Assembly: GCF_004193775.1 (NCBI RefSeq)
Contig: NC_041021.1
Coordinates: forward strand, 7,198,651 to 7,262,650
Reading direction: 5' to 3'
DNA length: 64,000 bases
From: Glycine soja
Taxonomy: Eukaryota; Streptophyta; Magnoliopsida; Fabales; Fabaceae
Part shown: one piece after another, positions 24,401 through 36,180 of the stretch
How the letters are laid out: the number at the start of each line of letters is the position of its first letter
Position numbering within the stretch: the first letter of the stretch is position 1
The notes under the pieces: generated by a model
The model's database searches: none
What the model was told of the DNA's origin: nothing
Seen by the model: only the letters and a program-made list of their open reading frames with translations
Position numbers and translations under genes: made by a program

Positions 24401-27400
24401 GAATATTTTAGTATTTCTCTATGTTTGGTAGCTTAGTTGGTTAGCTTTATTCAGAAGGCAGCAATGTATTGTTACTGTCAATTGTCCTTCTCTCTCTCTC
24501 TCTCTTGTATCTTGTATATATGTGTTATTTTGAAATCAATAAAGCTAAGAGAGAAAGTGAGAAATTTCTCAACTCACCTCAGTCTTCAAGTTGGCATTAG
24601 AGCGGGTTTTGTCCGCCGTCTGCCGCCGTCGGCCGCTGTCATCTCCGGCCATTTTTTCCGGCGAGACCAGGGTTAGGTTCGCCTCGAAAAGTGCGACCCA
24701 CCCCTGGTAGTCGCGCTGCCAATGGAGCTTCCACGCGTCGCCCTTATCTCGCGCGATTTCTGGCGCGTGAAGCCCACTCGCCGCCGTCTCGCCGTCAGAA
24801 GCTGACTTGTCTGGTCCTGGCAGCTTCGTCGTTAGCCCCTGAGCTTGTTTCAGGCCTTACCTCTCGCTTCCGATAAGCTTTTTTGTCAGCCCTTATGTGT
24901 TCTCCCTCTTTTGCGTTAGGGTTTTTTTGTTTGGGACCTGAAATGGCTTCCTCTGGACCTGTTTTTTCCTTCTCTGGGACCCCAACCATCATGACTGCTA
25001 AACTAAACTAGAAAAATACCCATCGTGGTCTGCTTCCGTGGAACTGTGGTTTCTTGGTCACTCGGAGAAAGCTTCTGATTCCGTTCCAAACGACAAAAGA
25101 CCTGAATGGGAGAAGCTTGACTATCAACTCTGCACTGTGTTATGGCAATCAGTTGAGCCAAATATTTTGGAGATTCTTAGATCATTTAAAACGTGTCGTT
25201 CTTTTTGGAAGAAGGCCCAGGGAATTTTTGCCAATGATATCCAAAGCTTATTTGATGCAACCATGAAGGTTACAACCCTCAAGCAAACCAGCCATGACAT
25301 GATCGCTCATGTGGGTAAGGCTCAGGCTGTCGTGGAAGAGCTAAGAAAGTTCCTTGTGGCTGATTCATTGGAAGAAGTGAACAGAAAATTGGGCAAGTTC
25401 TATATGGTCCTCATCTTGAGAAGTTTACATCTAGACTTTGATCATGTGCGTGATCAAGTACTTGCTGGGGACCAGGTTCCATCAATGGATTCCCTCATCA
25501 CTAGACTTCTCCGCGTGCCTCATGTATCGAAGGATGAAAATCCTGTTGATGGTGTGGAGACGTCAGCCATGATTGCATCTCGTGGTAGAGGAGGCGGTCA
25601 CAACAGTAGAGGAGGTTGCAGTGGAAGGGGTGAATGTCCTCATTGCACCTACTGCAAGAGGATGGGTCACACCCAAGAGAATTGCTATTCGTTGCATGGC
25701 TTTCCTGACAAGGTTGCACAGGTTTCTAGATCAGAGAAAGCAGAGTCTAGATTCTCTAATGAGGAGTATCAGGAGTATTTGAAACTTAAATCTGTGAAAC
25801 CCAGCAACCAAGCTCAATCCTCATCTGTACCATGTTTTTCAACAGCATGTATCTCTCAATCCATTGAAGGTCCTAGTCCTTGGATACTCGACTCAGGTGC
25901 CTCTGATCATATTTATGGTAATAAGTCCTTTTTTTCATCCTTTTCCTTTCCAAAAATTTCTCACCTTGTTACTGTAGCTAATGGCTCCAAGGTTGCGTCT
26001 CAAGGAAGTGATCAAGTTTCATTGTCTCCCTCTTTGAAATTAAATTCTGTATTATTCATTCCTCAGTGTCCCTATAATCTAATCTCATTAAGTCAGTTAA
26101 CTCGTTCGTTAAATTGTTCAGTAACCTTTACTGCTAATTTTTTTATTATTCAGGAACATGGGACAGGGCGACTGATTGGAGAAGAACATGAATCACGAGG
26201 ACTTTATTACTTGGAATCCAGTCCACCTGGGTCTTGTTTTGCAATCTCAAAACCCAAACTTTTACATGATCGTCTGGGTTACCCAAGTTTACCAAAATTG
26301 AAGATGATGGTTCCTAGTCTTAAGAATCTTTGAGTCTTAGAGTATGAGTCTTGTCAACTAGGAAAACATGTCAGGTCATCATTTCCTCAAACTGTACAAA
26401 GATGTAACTCGGCTTTCTCTACCATTCATTCTGATATTTGGGGACCAAGTCGTGTTACATCTTTTGGTTTTCGATATTTTGTAACTTTCATTGATGAATT
26501 CTCCAGATGTACTTGGGTTTATTTAATGAAAGACAGATCTGAACTTTTGCCTATATTCATGTCATTCTACAATGAGATTGAGAATCAATTTGGAAAAACA
26601 ATTAAGATTTTTATAAGTGATAATGCTAAAGAGTATTTCTCCCATGATCTTTCTTCTTTTTTGTCTTCCAAAGGTATTCTACATCAGTCCACATGTCCTC
26701 ACACACCACAACAAGATGGTATAACAGAAAGGAAGAATCATCATCGTCTTGAAACTGCACGTTCTCTAATGCTAAATTCTAATGTTCCTACACATCATTG
26801 GGGAGATGTAGTGCTTACTGCTTGTTTCCTAATTAATAAGATGCCCTTTTCTTCTCTTGAAAACCAAATCTCTCACTCAATTGTCTTCTCTCATGATCTA
26901 CTATTTCATGTTTCTCCTAAAGTGTTTGGTTGTACCTATTTTGTCCATGATTTGTCTCTTGGTTTAGACAAACTTTTTGCTAGGTCAGTCAAATGTGTCT
27001 TCTTGGGTTATTCTCATCTTCAAAAAGGTTACAAGTGTTACTCTCCAAACACAAAACGATACTACATGTCTGCAGATGTAACCTTCTTTGAAGACACACC
27101 CTTCTCACCCTCCGTAGACCATACTTCTTCTCTCCAGGAAGTTCTTCCTATTCCTTCTCCTTGTCCTCTAGGTAACTCAGACCAAAATGTCAGTGTTGCC
27201 CCACCTGAAGTTGCCTCTCCACCTCTTATTACAGATCAACACAGGACAAGGCAGATTGGATCTCCAGTACCTGAAGCTTCTCCTCGTCCTTCCTCAACCA
27301 GTCCTCAACTCATGGATCCTTCCTCTCCTTCCACTTCTTCTCATCATTCTGACTCACATTGGCCCATTACCATCAGGAAAGGTACTCGCTTTACTCGTAA

Positions 27401-30400
27401 TCCTCATCCTATTTATAATTTCTTAAGTTACCACCGTTTGTCTCCTTCATATGATTCCTTTGTTTTCTCATTGTCTTCCCTTACTATTCCTTCCACTGTC
27501 CATGAGACACTTGATCATCCTGGCTGGCGACAGACTATGATTGATGAAATGCAGACTCTTGAAAATAATGGGTACTTGGGAGCTCGTTCCTCTTCCTCCT
27601 AGCAAGACAACTGTGGGTTGTAGATGGGTCTATACTGTTAAAGTTGGGCCCAATGGTAAGGTTGATCGGCTTAAGGCTCGCTTGGTAGCTAAAGGCTACA
27701 CACAGATATATGACCTTGATTACTGTGATACTTTCTCTCCTGTAGCCAAAATCACCACTGTTCGTCTGTTTCTTGCTATGGCTGCCATCCGTCACTGGCC
27801 CCTCCATCAACTTGATATTAAAAATGCCTTCCTCCACGGTGATCTTGAGAAGGATATTTATATGGAGCAACCTCCTGAGTTTGTTGCTCAGGGGGAGTAT
27901 GACATTGTGTGTAAGCTTCACCGATCTCTCTATGGGTTGAAGCAATCTCCTCGAGCTTGGTTTGATAAATTTAGTTATGTTGTTCAACTTTTTGGACTGA
28001 AACGAAGTGAAGCTGATCACTCTGTTTTTTACTGTCATACATCTCCTGGAAAATGTGTTTATCTAATGATCTATGTTGATGATATAGTGATTACAGGGAA
28101 TGATACTACTAAGATTGTCCAGCTAAAAGAGCACTTATTTAGTCATTTCCAGACCAAACATCTGGGATATTTGAAGTATTTCCTTGGTATTGAAGTGGCT
28201 CAATGAGGAGATGGTGTTGTGATCTCTCAAAGGAAGTATGCTCTTGATATTTTAGAAGAAACAGGTATGCAGAATTGTAGACTTGTTGAAAGTCCTATGG
28301 ATCTAAATCTGAAGCTCATGGCAGATAAAAGTGAAGTTTATCCTGACCCCGAGAGATATAGGAGGCTTGTGGGAAAACTCATTTACCTCATCATTACTAG
28401 ACCTGATATCTCCTTTGCTGTGGGAGTGGTTAGCCAATTTATGCAGAATCCTCATTTGGACCATTGGAATGCTGTCATGCATATTCTGAGATATGTTAAG
28501 AGAGCTCCTGAACAAGGATTGTTGTATGAAGACAAGGGTAATATGCAACTATTGGAATATTGTGATGCTGATTGGGCTAGTTGTCCCATGGATAGGAGGT
28601 CTACATCAGGTTATTGTGTCTTCATTAGAGGAAATCTTATCTCTTGGAAAAGCAAGAAGCAAACTGTTGTCACTCGGTCTAGTGCTGAAGCTGAATATTG
28701 ATCTATGGCTATGGTTACTTGTGAACTCATGTGGATTAAACAATTTCTGCAAGAATTGAGGTTTTGTGAAGAGTTGCAAATGAAGTTGTATTGTGATAAT
28801 CAGGCTGCTCTTCATATTGCCTCAAACCCAGTCTTTCATGAAAGGACTAAGCACATAGAGATTGATTGTCATTTCATTCGAGAGAAGCTTCTGTCCAAAG
28901 AAATTGTCACTGAGTTCATTAGTTCTAATGATCAGCCAACGAATATTTTGACTAAGTCCTTAAGAGGACTCAAAATTCAGACTATATGTTCCAAGCTTGG
29001 TGCATATGATTTATATGCTCCAGCTTGAGGGGGAGTGTTGAATATTTTAGTATTTCTCTATGTTTGGTAGCTTAGTTGGTTAGCTTTATTCAGAAGGTAG
29101 CAGTGTATTGTTACTGTCAATTGTCCTTCTCTCTCTCTTGTATCTTGTATATATGTGTTATTTTGAAATCAATAAAGCTAAGAGAGAAAGTGAGAAATTT
29201 CTCAACTCACCTTAGTCTTCAAGTATTGTATTACAAGGAAAGTAGGAGTAGCACATGTTTAGGAAAGATGGTTGGATTGCACCTAAGATCGTATGGCCAT
29301 GTTAGAAGAAGGCAGATAGAAGCCCAAATAAGATGAGTTGATCAGATGGAGAATAGTCCATTAATTAAAGGTAGAGGGAGACACAAAAAAAACTAATTGA
29401 AACAATTAAAAGAATTATATCTGAATGACTTTTTCAGAGATTTGGCTTTTGATAGAATATAATGGCATCATTTGATCCATGTAGCAAAATCCACCTAGTG
29501 GGAAAATGCTTCTGTTGTTCTTGGAACATCTACATAAAGACAATATTTCAAATTCTTTATTCCATGTTTCTTTTTGTTTCAATTTTTTCTTTACAAATGT
29601 TCCACTACTTTTCAACCTAATTTATAGAAAGTCTGGCAGCTTTGGAATGTTATTTATGTGAACTGGTTCGGTTAATTCCAATTCTGATTACAAACATAGA
29701 ACAAGAAAAGATTTGGCATATAGGATAGGGTTTCATCATATCAAAACTTGAATGCTGACAACAGGTAGCTAATTAAATAAAGTGTTAATTCTATTCATCT
29801 AATTTATAGACATTGTAAACTGCTCTTGGGCAGGTTGGTTTTAAATCCATTTTTATTTTTTTTAATTTTTAATAGCAATTCTTGTAATAAAAAATTTGCA
29901 GAAAGTAATTTTGCATTGGATTTGGTTTGCAGGATGTGATGGAGCTCCCCTGCTGCCCTTGTTGTTTATTATTGTCAACATGGGCTTCAATATCTCATTG
30001 CTTCATCTCCTCAAGATCTCTTCGGCCGTTGTCTCTTGTCTAGCCTCCACATTTTCAGGTATTTAATTTGTTTCTTTCAGAGTATATACGTTAATGAGGA
30101 AAGTATTCATAATGTCTCGGTGGAGGAAAATGAACAACTGTAACCCATTACAATTAGGAAACATATTTTCAATTTTAGAAATATTGACTAAAGTCAGAAG
30201 GAATGGTTAATTAATGCAATGGTTAATAGCTACCCAAAGCCTAGCTCTATTAACCACTCCTCTACTTGTCAGTAAACATGTGCTAAAACAGAAACTTTAG
30301 CCTGTTTAGGTGGCTTCTAAACTCAGTTCACTATTGTGCATGCAAACTTAATATTGAAACTATTCTCATAGTTACATTTTTCTTCATCCCCGACAGTAAG

Positions 30401-31302
30401 AATAGATCTAGTTTGTAAAAAATAATAATAGGTTGGTTCAGGGCTATCATTTTTATCAGCTCTTTTGTCTACCATTTCACACAAGGTGTAGTCTGACTGG
30501 CCTAGTAAAACTAACCTAATTCATCTCAGAAGTTAGAATATCTAATCTTTGCTGTATTATCTGTGTTATTTAAAATCCCATGTTTAATTAATGGTATAAT
30601 TTTAGGTTTTAGTTGCACTGTTCAGTGCTATCATTACCAGAGTTAATCACAAATTTTAGCTAGAGTGCATTTGGGCAAACAACATAGCTAAGTGTCATTT
30701 CAGTAAGTTTTTATCACATGAGGACTTAATGCTATAAATTTGACCATAAAACTTACTGGAATACCGAGTAAGCTAAAAAGAGCTTATGGAAGTCATAATT
30801 TTTTTTTATAGCTCAAATAAGTTTCCCGTGATAGACTTATCAAAGATTTCACTATATTGGCATGAATGAGGCCGAAAGTTAAGCTAATGGTGCGTGAGTT
30901 GATAGCCATTTTTCTTGTTTTTCTGTTTTATAGATTTTTTTTTTCTTAAAAATGGTGCAGAAAATCTTGACACCTTGCTATTGAATGAAAGTTTGAAGGG
31001 GGGTGGCGGGGGATTTGCTGAAATATGCAAGTGTTTTTTTTTTTTTTTTTTTTCATTTTTTGCAATTTTACAATCTATTATAAATTCTTGCTAACTGAAA
31101 ATCTGAGCTAAATCCAACTGATTGAATTTGGCTTGTGACAGTCCCAATAGCAATCTATGTGTTCACGCTGCCATTGCCATACATCGGTGTTGCCTCTTCT
31201 CTTCCAGCAGGCTTTGTTGCAGGGGCCATCATTCTGATCATAGGATTACTCATTTATGCATGGACCCCTTCAAATAGTTCCTCCACTGCATCCATCCCCT
31301 AG
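18485..31302 (+). CDS. CLT: CRT-like transporter (CLT family), plastid, 10 exons, 428 aa
   Basis: Exons: 18485-18873, 20714-20859, 21434-21471, 21918-22033, 22681-22780, 22868-22903, 23340-23390, 23481-23604, 29933-30058, 31142-31302. All nine introns are GT-AG, and the exons sum to 1287 bases in one open frame. The product matches the CRT-like transporters, plant relatives of the drug/metabolite transporter family. Recognisable blocks are NRVLYKLAL and YPFFLAQLATFGYV (exons 1-2), LEALGAATGMAA (exon 2), AMLSGASIPILSQAFLVWQ (exons 3-4), LDMFVVNSFGSAFQ (exon 7), LPNYLKDGAACF (exon 8) and CDGAPLLPLLF (exon 9). The first ~90 residues are rich in Arg, Ala and Ser, with few acids early on, as in a chloroplast transit peptide; about ten membrane segments follow. 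In Arabidopsis the family moves glutathione and gamma-glutamylcysteine across the plastid envelope. The frame is open upstream but has no earlier ATG. Intron 8 (6.3 kb) is swollen by nested retroelements. The exact paralogue (CLT1, 2 or 3) was not determined. Confidence 0.93.
24118..24397 (+). mobile_element. LINE-type reverse transcriptase relic, left half (intron 8)
   Basis: Frames read WRSGSSVICDQNVLLNL, then CTKCWAVK and MSVAKMRMLQWMGRHTR. This follows the C-terminal part of the plant LINE-like reverse transcriptase (family patterns W.SASGVICD, GTECWAVK, EMRMLRWMCG.TR). Frameshifts separate the blocks. The relic is cut at 24397 by the Copia element and resumes at 29231. Confidence 0.65.
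24398..24591 (+). repeat. 5' LTR of the Copia element
   Basis: This matches 29036-29224 from TTGAATATTTTAG through CTTCAAGT. It differs by an extra stretch of CT repeats, a few substitutions (for example GGCAGCAA versus GGTAGCAG) and loss of the first T. AATAAA (24538-24543) is a likely LTR polyadenylation signal. Confidence 0.9.
24592..24603 (+). promoter_or_regulatory. Primer-binding site of the Copia element
   Basis: TGGCATTAGAGC lies directly after the 5' LTR. It resembles the initiator methionine tRNA site TGGTATCAGAGC used by many plant Copia elements, with two mismatches. Confidence 0.7.
24943..29028 (+). pseudogene. Copia gag-pol polyprotein, inactivated
   Basis: The frame starts MASSGPVFSFS at 24943. 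A TAG at 25009-25011 and a shift just after it break the N-terminus. The gag domain and a CCHC zinc knuckle (25644-25685) follow, then the protease DSGA motif (25890-25901), a pre-integrase segment, the integrase core with its D, D and E residues near 26430, 26618 and 26718, the reverse transcriptase with YVDD near 28072-28083, and RNase H (about 28560-28930). Further breaks are TGA at 26331-26333, a one-base insertion near 27570, TGA at 28204-28206 and TGA at 28699-28701. At least four stops and two frameshifts make autonomous activity very unlikely. Confidence 0.92.
29027..29035 (+). promoter_or_regulatory. Polypurine tract of the Copia element
   Basis: GAGGGGGAG sits immediately before the 3' LTR and overlaps the end of the pol stop codon. 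This is the usual place and composition for priming plus-strand synthesis. Confidence 0.75.
29036..29224 (+). repeat. 3' LTR of the Copia element
   Basis: This 189-base copy begins TGTTGAATATT right after the purine tract and ends CTTCAAGT before the ATTGTA target duplicate. It is more complete at its left end than the 5' LTR. Confidence 0.9.
29231..29520 (+). mobile_element. LINE-type reverse transcriptase relic, right half (intron 8)
   Basis: After the Copia element the same relic continues: GHVRRRQIEAQIRRVDQM with nearby RGRHKK, then LNDF and HLIHVA, matching the family order 'GHV.RRP..A.VRRVDQM', 'RGRGRPKKT', 'HVADPT'. Taking out the Copia element and one copy of its target site makes the two halves contiguous. 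It has several frameshifts and is not functional. Confidence 0.65.
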
Positions 31303-31477
31303 AAAAGCTTGGAGGATTTGAATCTCAATATCTTCACCATTGCCCCAAGTCCAAAAGGATAGGTTGCACCAATCCTTATTACAGCAAATGGTACAACCAT
31401 GAAATGACTCAGGTCCACTCTTTCGTGATTGATGATGATCACAAGATGGAGAAATAAAAATCATATACTCTTTCTTT

Positions 31478-31483
31478 AATAAA
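31478..31483 (+). terminator. Possible polyadenylation signal of CLT
   Basis: AATAAA lies 176 bases after the CLT stop codon, in an AT-rich context that suits a plant 3' UTR. An alternative AAATAAAAA lies at about 31452-31460. The actual cleavage site is not visible. Confidence 0.4.
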
Positions 31484-32638
31484 GTGCTAGTCCAATGAGA
31501 AAAAAAGGAAATGGAAAGTGAAATTCTCCTAAGCTTGCCCGAGTAAATATGAAAGCATATAGGTCTTTTTTTTATCAATCGTATATGGATAGGTCTAGTT
31601 CAAATTGTGTAAATAATAATAAGGGTTAAATAGGTTTTTATTCCTTTAAAATTGAGTATTTTTTTTAATCCTCCAAATTCAAAGGTTTTTTTTTAGTCTT
31701 TAAAATCTACAAAATGTTTTTTACAGCTAAAATCTGATTTTTCTATCTTATATTTTAAAATACATTTCTAGCTGCTAAAAATTGTCATAATTAAGTTAGG
31801 AAAAATAATCAAGAACTCATTAACTGTTTTAAAGAATGCTTTTTTTTTTATTATTGATTTGATTCTAGCAATTTCAAATTGTCAGAAAATTGTACCTTAA
31901 AATTTGAAATGGAAAATTGAATTTTAGCAGTAAAAAATGTCAAAAGTGATGAATCTCTCATTTCTTATAAAAAATGTCAAAAGTGATGAATCTCTTATTT
32001 CTTATTTGTCTCGTATTTTGCAAAAGTACTAACCTTACGATCTAAAGGCTTCAATTAACCACTAGACCGATCATTTTAGCTGCCAAGAATTATGCAATTT
32101 ATATTTATATATAAAATCTAGCATGAAAGATTATAAATTTTGAGTATGTTAGGATCATATCTTGCACGTCATTAGAGGAGAGTTTGTTGAATCAATGTGC
32201 TAGAATTATGCACCTGATACAATATAATAAATATATATTGTTATAATTAAATTTTTAAAATTAATATATACTTATTTTATTTGTTTAGAATCTCATGGAT
32301 CAACATTGATTGATAGATTTGAAATTATAGAATGCTCTTCTGAAATTATAAAATTATATTAATTTGTGATGTATTTTTAATTTTTTAAATAAAAATTGGG
32401 TCATGTGGGTCAACTAATAATCCACTGATTTGATTGTTGACCCAATGATGATGACGACGATGAATAACGATAATTGTTAAAATAATTTTATTGAAATATC
32501 CTTATTTTTTGTAAATGCATTATTTATAACTATTGGTTGATTCATGGTAATAATTGTAAAGTTGAGAAGCACAACACTAAAAAATCATTATTGCAAGCCT
32601 CTTCATTTTGGCCGCCAACCATGTGACACCATTTTTGG
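31484..32638. other. Intergenic spacer with a 37-bp tandem duplication
   Basis: No gene was found. At 31932-31968 and 31969-32005 the same 37-bp sequence (AAAAAATGTCAAAAGTG onward) occurs twice with one mismatch. The remainder is AT-rich and without recognisable features. Confidence 0.6.
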
Positions 32639-33190
32639 TTAATCAATGTTATTTTTTAGCCGATGTTGGTTAGGGTTTTTTTGATTGATATAAGCTAAGA
32701 TTTTTTGGCCTACACCGGTTAGATCTTTTTGCCCAACATCAACCCGTGCCTGTTTTAGTCTACACCAATTAGGATTTTTTTGATTGACATCAATTAGGGT
32801 TATTTTGTTAACATCGGTCAAAACTATTATTTAGCCAAAGCTGGCTAGGGTTTTATTGCGAATGTTGTTAGGTTTTTTGGTTGATGTCAACTACGATTTT
32901 TTTAGCCGACACAGGGTAGAGTTTTTTTGGCCAACATTGGCCAGAACTATTTTTTAATCAACGTCAATTAGGTCAAGATAATTTTTTGGTTGACATTGAC
33001 TAGTAAGGAACATTTTTCGGTCAATGTCGGTCAAAAACATCACCGATCGATGTCTTTTGAAAAACCTTAACAAGTCAACCAAAAAATAGTGTGACTAATG
33101 TCAGTTGAAAAATAGTCTCAACTAATGCCGGCTAAAAAATATTCTCGACATATTTTAGCAAAATAAAAACTAATTGATGTTGGCCTAAAA
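32639..33190. repeat. Diverged minisatellite of GGCCGACATCGGTTAGGG-like units
   Basis: Degenerate units of roughly 30-36 bases repeat about 15 times. Each joins a T-run to a core such as GGCCAACATTGGCCAG, GCCGATGTTGGTTAGGG or ATTGACATCAATTAGGG. Read on the minus strand the first part gives a protein-like repeat (DVNQKNPN, RLKQA, DVGQKDL), but this is a by-product of the repeat. From about 33000 on, units appear in the opposite orientation (TCGGTCAAAAA, GCCGGCTAAAAA). Confidence 0.7.
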
Positions 33191-33649
33191 ATATTAGTAG
33201 TTGGATTGAATAAAAAATAAGTTGATAAAAATTATCAATATTTGTATTTTTAAATTATCAAATATTTTTTTTAAAATTAATTAAATATTCCAAAATTAGA
33301 TAATATTTATTAAATATTCAAATAAAGCATTTAGAAAATGAAAGAAATTAAAATCAAAACATTTTAAATTTCTTAAAATTTTAAATTTCCTCCTCCAAAC
33401 ACGTTTTGAGACATCAAGCCTTTCTCTTAAATAATGCTAATGGCCAATAGTTAAATCATATATGAGCTAGGCTAGGCTACTAATCACATATACACTATCA
33501 ATGGATTGTGCATTTTCCTCCATACAATTCAGAGTCAGTTGAAGCACCATTATCATCAACAATATGCTACTTCAAACTGAAGAGGTTGAAGATGCATTTT
33601 TTTTTAAAAGTGTAAAAATAGAATAGGATCGGACTGACATATAACAATA

Positions 33650-33651
<2 letters not shown>

Positions 33652-33722
<71 letters not shown>
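33652..33722. repeat. (AT)n microsatellite, about 35 units
   Basis: This is an uninterrupted alternation of A and T over about 70 bases, of the kind that is highly length-variable between accessions. Confidence 0.98.
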
Positions 33723-33725
<3 letters not shown>

Positions 33726-35939
33726 TTCAATGAAATCAATCATGAAGAAAGCTTTTACGAACCTCCACCTCTCACCATTTCATATCTAGCTTTGCTCCGT
33801 TTCTTTTTATCTCAACAAACTTAGGCTTTCGCATCAAGCTTAGTTCCAATGCATTTGCTTCAGCTAGCTTTGCAATGGAGGAAGACTGGACTTGGGCATT
33901 CTCTTCTTGCATTGCATGTAGAGCTAGGACCGACTCAACGATAAGTAAGAGTTAAAAGAAATTTTAAAATAAATTTTTTACTTTAAATATATTGAACCTT
34001 TTTGCAAACAATATTTTTTAAAATGTACGATGCTTTTTTTATTTTATAAACACTAATAACAATTTTTTTTAGTGGGTCTAAAGTGTAATTAAACTTTATT
34101 TGCTTTATCATTTGGTCAAACTGTGCAGAGCTCTCTCAAGATGCAATTGAATGATTTCCACAACATCAGCATAAAATCAAGGATCATCTAAACAAACATC
34201 TCAAGCAACAATCCTAACAACGAGAACACTATTTATAAATGTCCTACAATTCTTGTCATAAAATTGAAATTGAAATAACTTGGTAAAGTATTGAACAACA
34301 TGAAGTGCTATATAAGGAAAGAGAACATGTATCATTTAGTATGAAGAAGACAAATTTAAGACCTACTTGGTTTAAGAAAATGGTTTTTATGGAAAAGTAA
34401 TGCCTATGTACTTCAAATGAAGCTCAAGGAAAAAGGGAACGTGAAAAGAAAGAGAGGAAATAAGTTAATTCCCAACCTATGAACAACTCTTCCAATACTT
34501 TTTCCTCAAATTTTCCTCTCACTTCTCAACTTCAAATAATACAATTAAATGTGCTGACTGTTCTCATTTTAGAATCTCCTCAGTTTCAGCTAGTTCTTGC
34601 CTCAGTTGATCAAACTTTGAACTTCATTCTTGCTTCTCAATCATGAGGATGCCCATATTGTATTGGTAGTCAAGAAGCTATAAAAAAATGAAAGTAAAAA
34701 ATAAGGTAGTAAATTTTAATTATTAGTGAAGACATTTCGACCTAAACTGTTTTCAATAAATTACAAAAGAATTTTGAGGATTTCCTTCACAAAATAAATC
34801 TCATGTACTACATTAAAAATATCTGTTTTATTTTAACTGGTTGTTCTGCTAGTTGGTAAAATGAAGTGCATGCCGTGCAGTTGGTATAAGAAAAATAAGT
34901 TACTTCAAATACCTTATGAAAAATTCTTATTATTTTAGTTGAAATTTCATTTTACTCTTTTATTTAATTTAAAAATCTTCTTATCTTTTCATTCAGTGTC
35001 TAAAAAAATCCTCGTATTTAATCTTATGTTCTTACTTGTATACGACAATCAATTCGTCAATTATCATCACTACACTATTTTTTATAGTTAATTTTGTTTT
35101 TGAATCAAATCAACTTTATAAATATTTGCTGAATTATTTTATATTTTTCTATAATTAAATGACCTAATTTGTTAGCTTATAAATTTTTAAGTAGCTTTCA
35201 ACTTTTAAACTCCTAATTAACTTATAACTTATAATTAAGCTAGTAAGCTTATAAGCTAATTTTACCCAACATATAATGTTTGATAATGCATAATATCGAT
35301 ACAACTGTTCACGATATATAGAAAAAACTGAAAATTACATTGATGACAAACCTTAGACACTAGCTCAATACTAAATTGATGTATAACTGAGTTAGAGTCT
35401 TAGAGATGGTAGTGATAAAAAAAATAAGTATCTGTCACAGGTGTTTGAGAGGAAAAATTATTCCGTGATTCCGATCACAATGTGTCTGTGGTTCCAACCA
35501 TCATAATCGAAAATTTTAATTTATATAAAAAAAAAATTAATGACACTCAATTACATGTGAGGAAGAAATTGTCCCGGATCGACCATAGTTGTCGTGGACT
35601 AAATAAGTTCCCGTTTGAGAGACCTGGACTCTCCTACTACTGTAATTTCCAATCCAAATCAGACAATCTCAACTATAATTTAGACAAGTCCCTCTCCCCT
35701 TTTAATTATAATTTACTGTCTTATGAACAGGTGCAATCTCTTCCCTTTCCGATTGATTCTTGACTCCCACTATCTCAATTAATTATCAACCAGACAATCA
35801 CTACTTAATAACTTCATGTGGCTCTAATATTCTGTTACCCTTCTTCCCTCATGATGTAATAAACATCTTTAAAAGGTATTTTACTAACAAATGTCCCCAA
35901 TTAGAAAGAGTAGGTAGTGAAAATTTTTGCAAAAAACAA
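33723..35939. other. Intergenic spacer, no gene recognised
   Basis: The sequence is AT-rich. At about 35150-35280 it carries words such as AAGCTTATAAGCTAA that are typical of dispersed plant MITE debris, but no complete element was delimited. Open frames at 35482-35954 have no domain features and no codon bias toward a gene. Confidence 0.55.
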
Positions 35940-36180
35940 TTCAAAATAAAATAAAGGAAGGAAACTTTACAAAACAAAGAAATTACATGAAGTTTTTAAT
36001 TTTTTTCCTTATTCCTAAATAAAATGACATAAGTCAAACAGAAAATAATATCTCACAATTATTGAAACACACTTTTTTTTTTACATATTGAAAGACGCAC
36101 GATCATATAACTTTGAAAGACACATTATTACACATCACAAACCATCATCAAAATAGATGAGCAAACGACTTTGTTAAACA
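35940..36180. repeat. NLR 3' flank block, inverted copy at about 48170-48400
   Basis: The reverse complement of this stretch matches the region downstream of the NLR pseudogene. Shared words include ACATATTGAAAGAC, ATATAACTTTGAAAGACA, ATTACACATCACAAAC and AAAACTTCATGTA, in the same order. The shared tract shows that the pseudogene at 46803 and the NLR gene at 36785 were duplicated together with their 3' flanks. Confidence 0.75.

Larger units (their letters stand above)
24398..29224 (+). mobile_element. Ty1/Copia LTR retrotransposon, decayed, in CLT intron 8
   Basis: The element is 4827 bases long, in the same orientation as the host gene. It has a 5' LTR, a primer-binding site, a degraded gag-pol in the Copia order (gag, protease, integrase, reverse transcriptase, RNase H), a purine tract and a 3' LTR. 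A six-base ATTGTA flanks it on both sides (24392-24397 and 29225-29230). The LTRs differ at only a few bases plus CT-repeat length, but the coding region has several stops and frameshifts. Confidence 0.93.

Noticed and set aside
32639..32821. Minus-strand repetitive 60-codon frame as a repeat protein
   Set aside because: It lies wholly in the diverged minisatellite, where the periodic frame is a by-product of the DNA repeat.
35482..35954. Two plus-strand frames in spacer (93 and 64 codons)
   Set aside because: No domain, no homology pattern, no promoter or splice context recognised.
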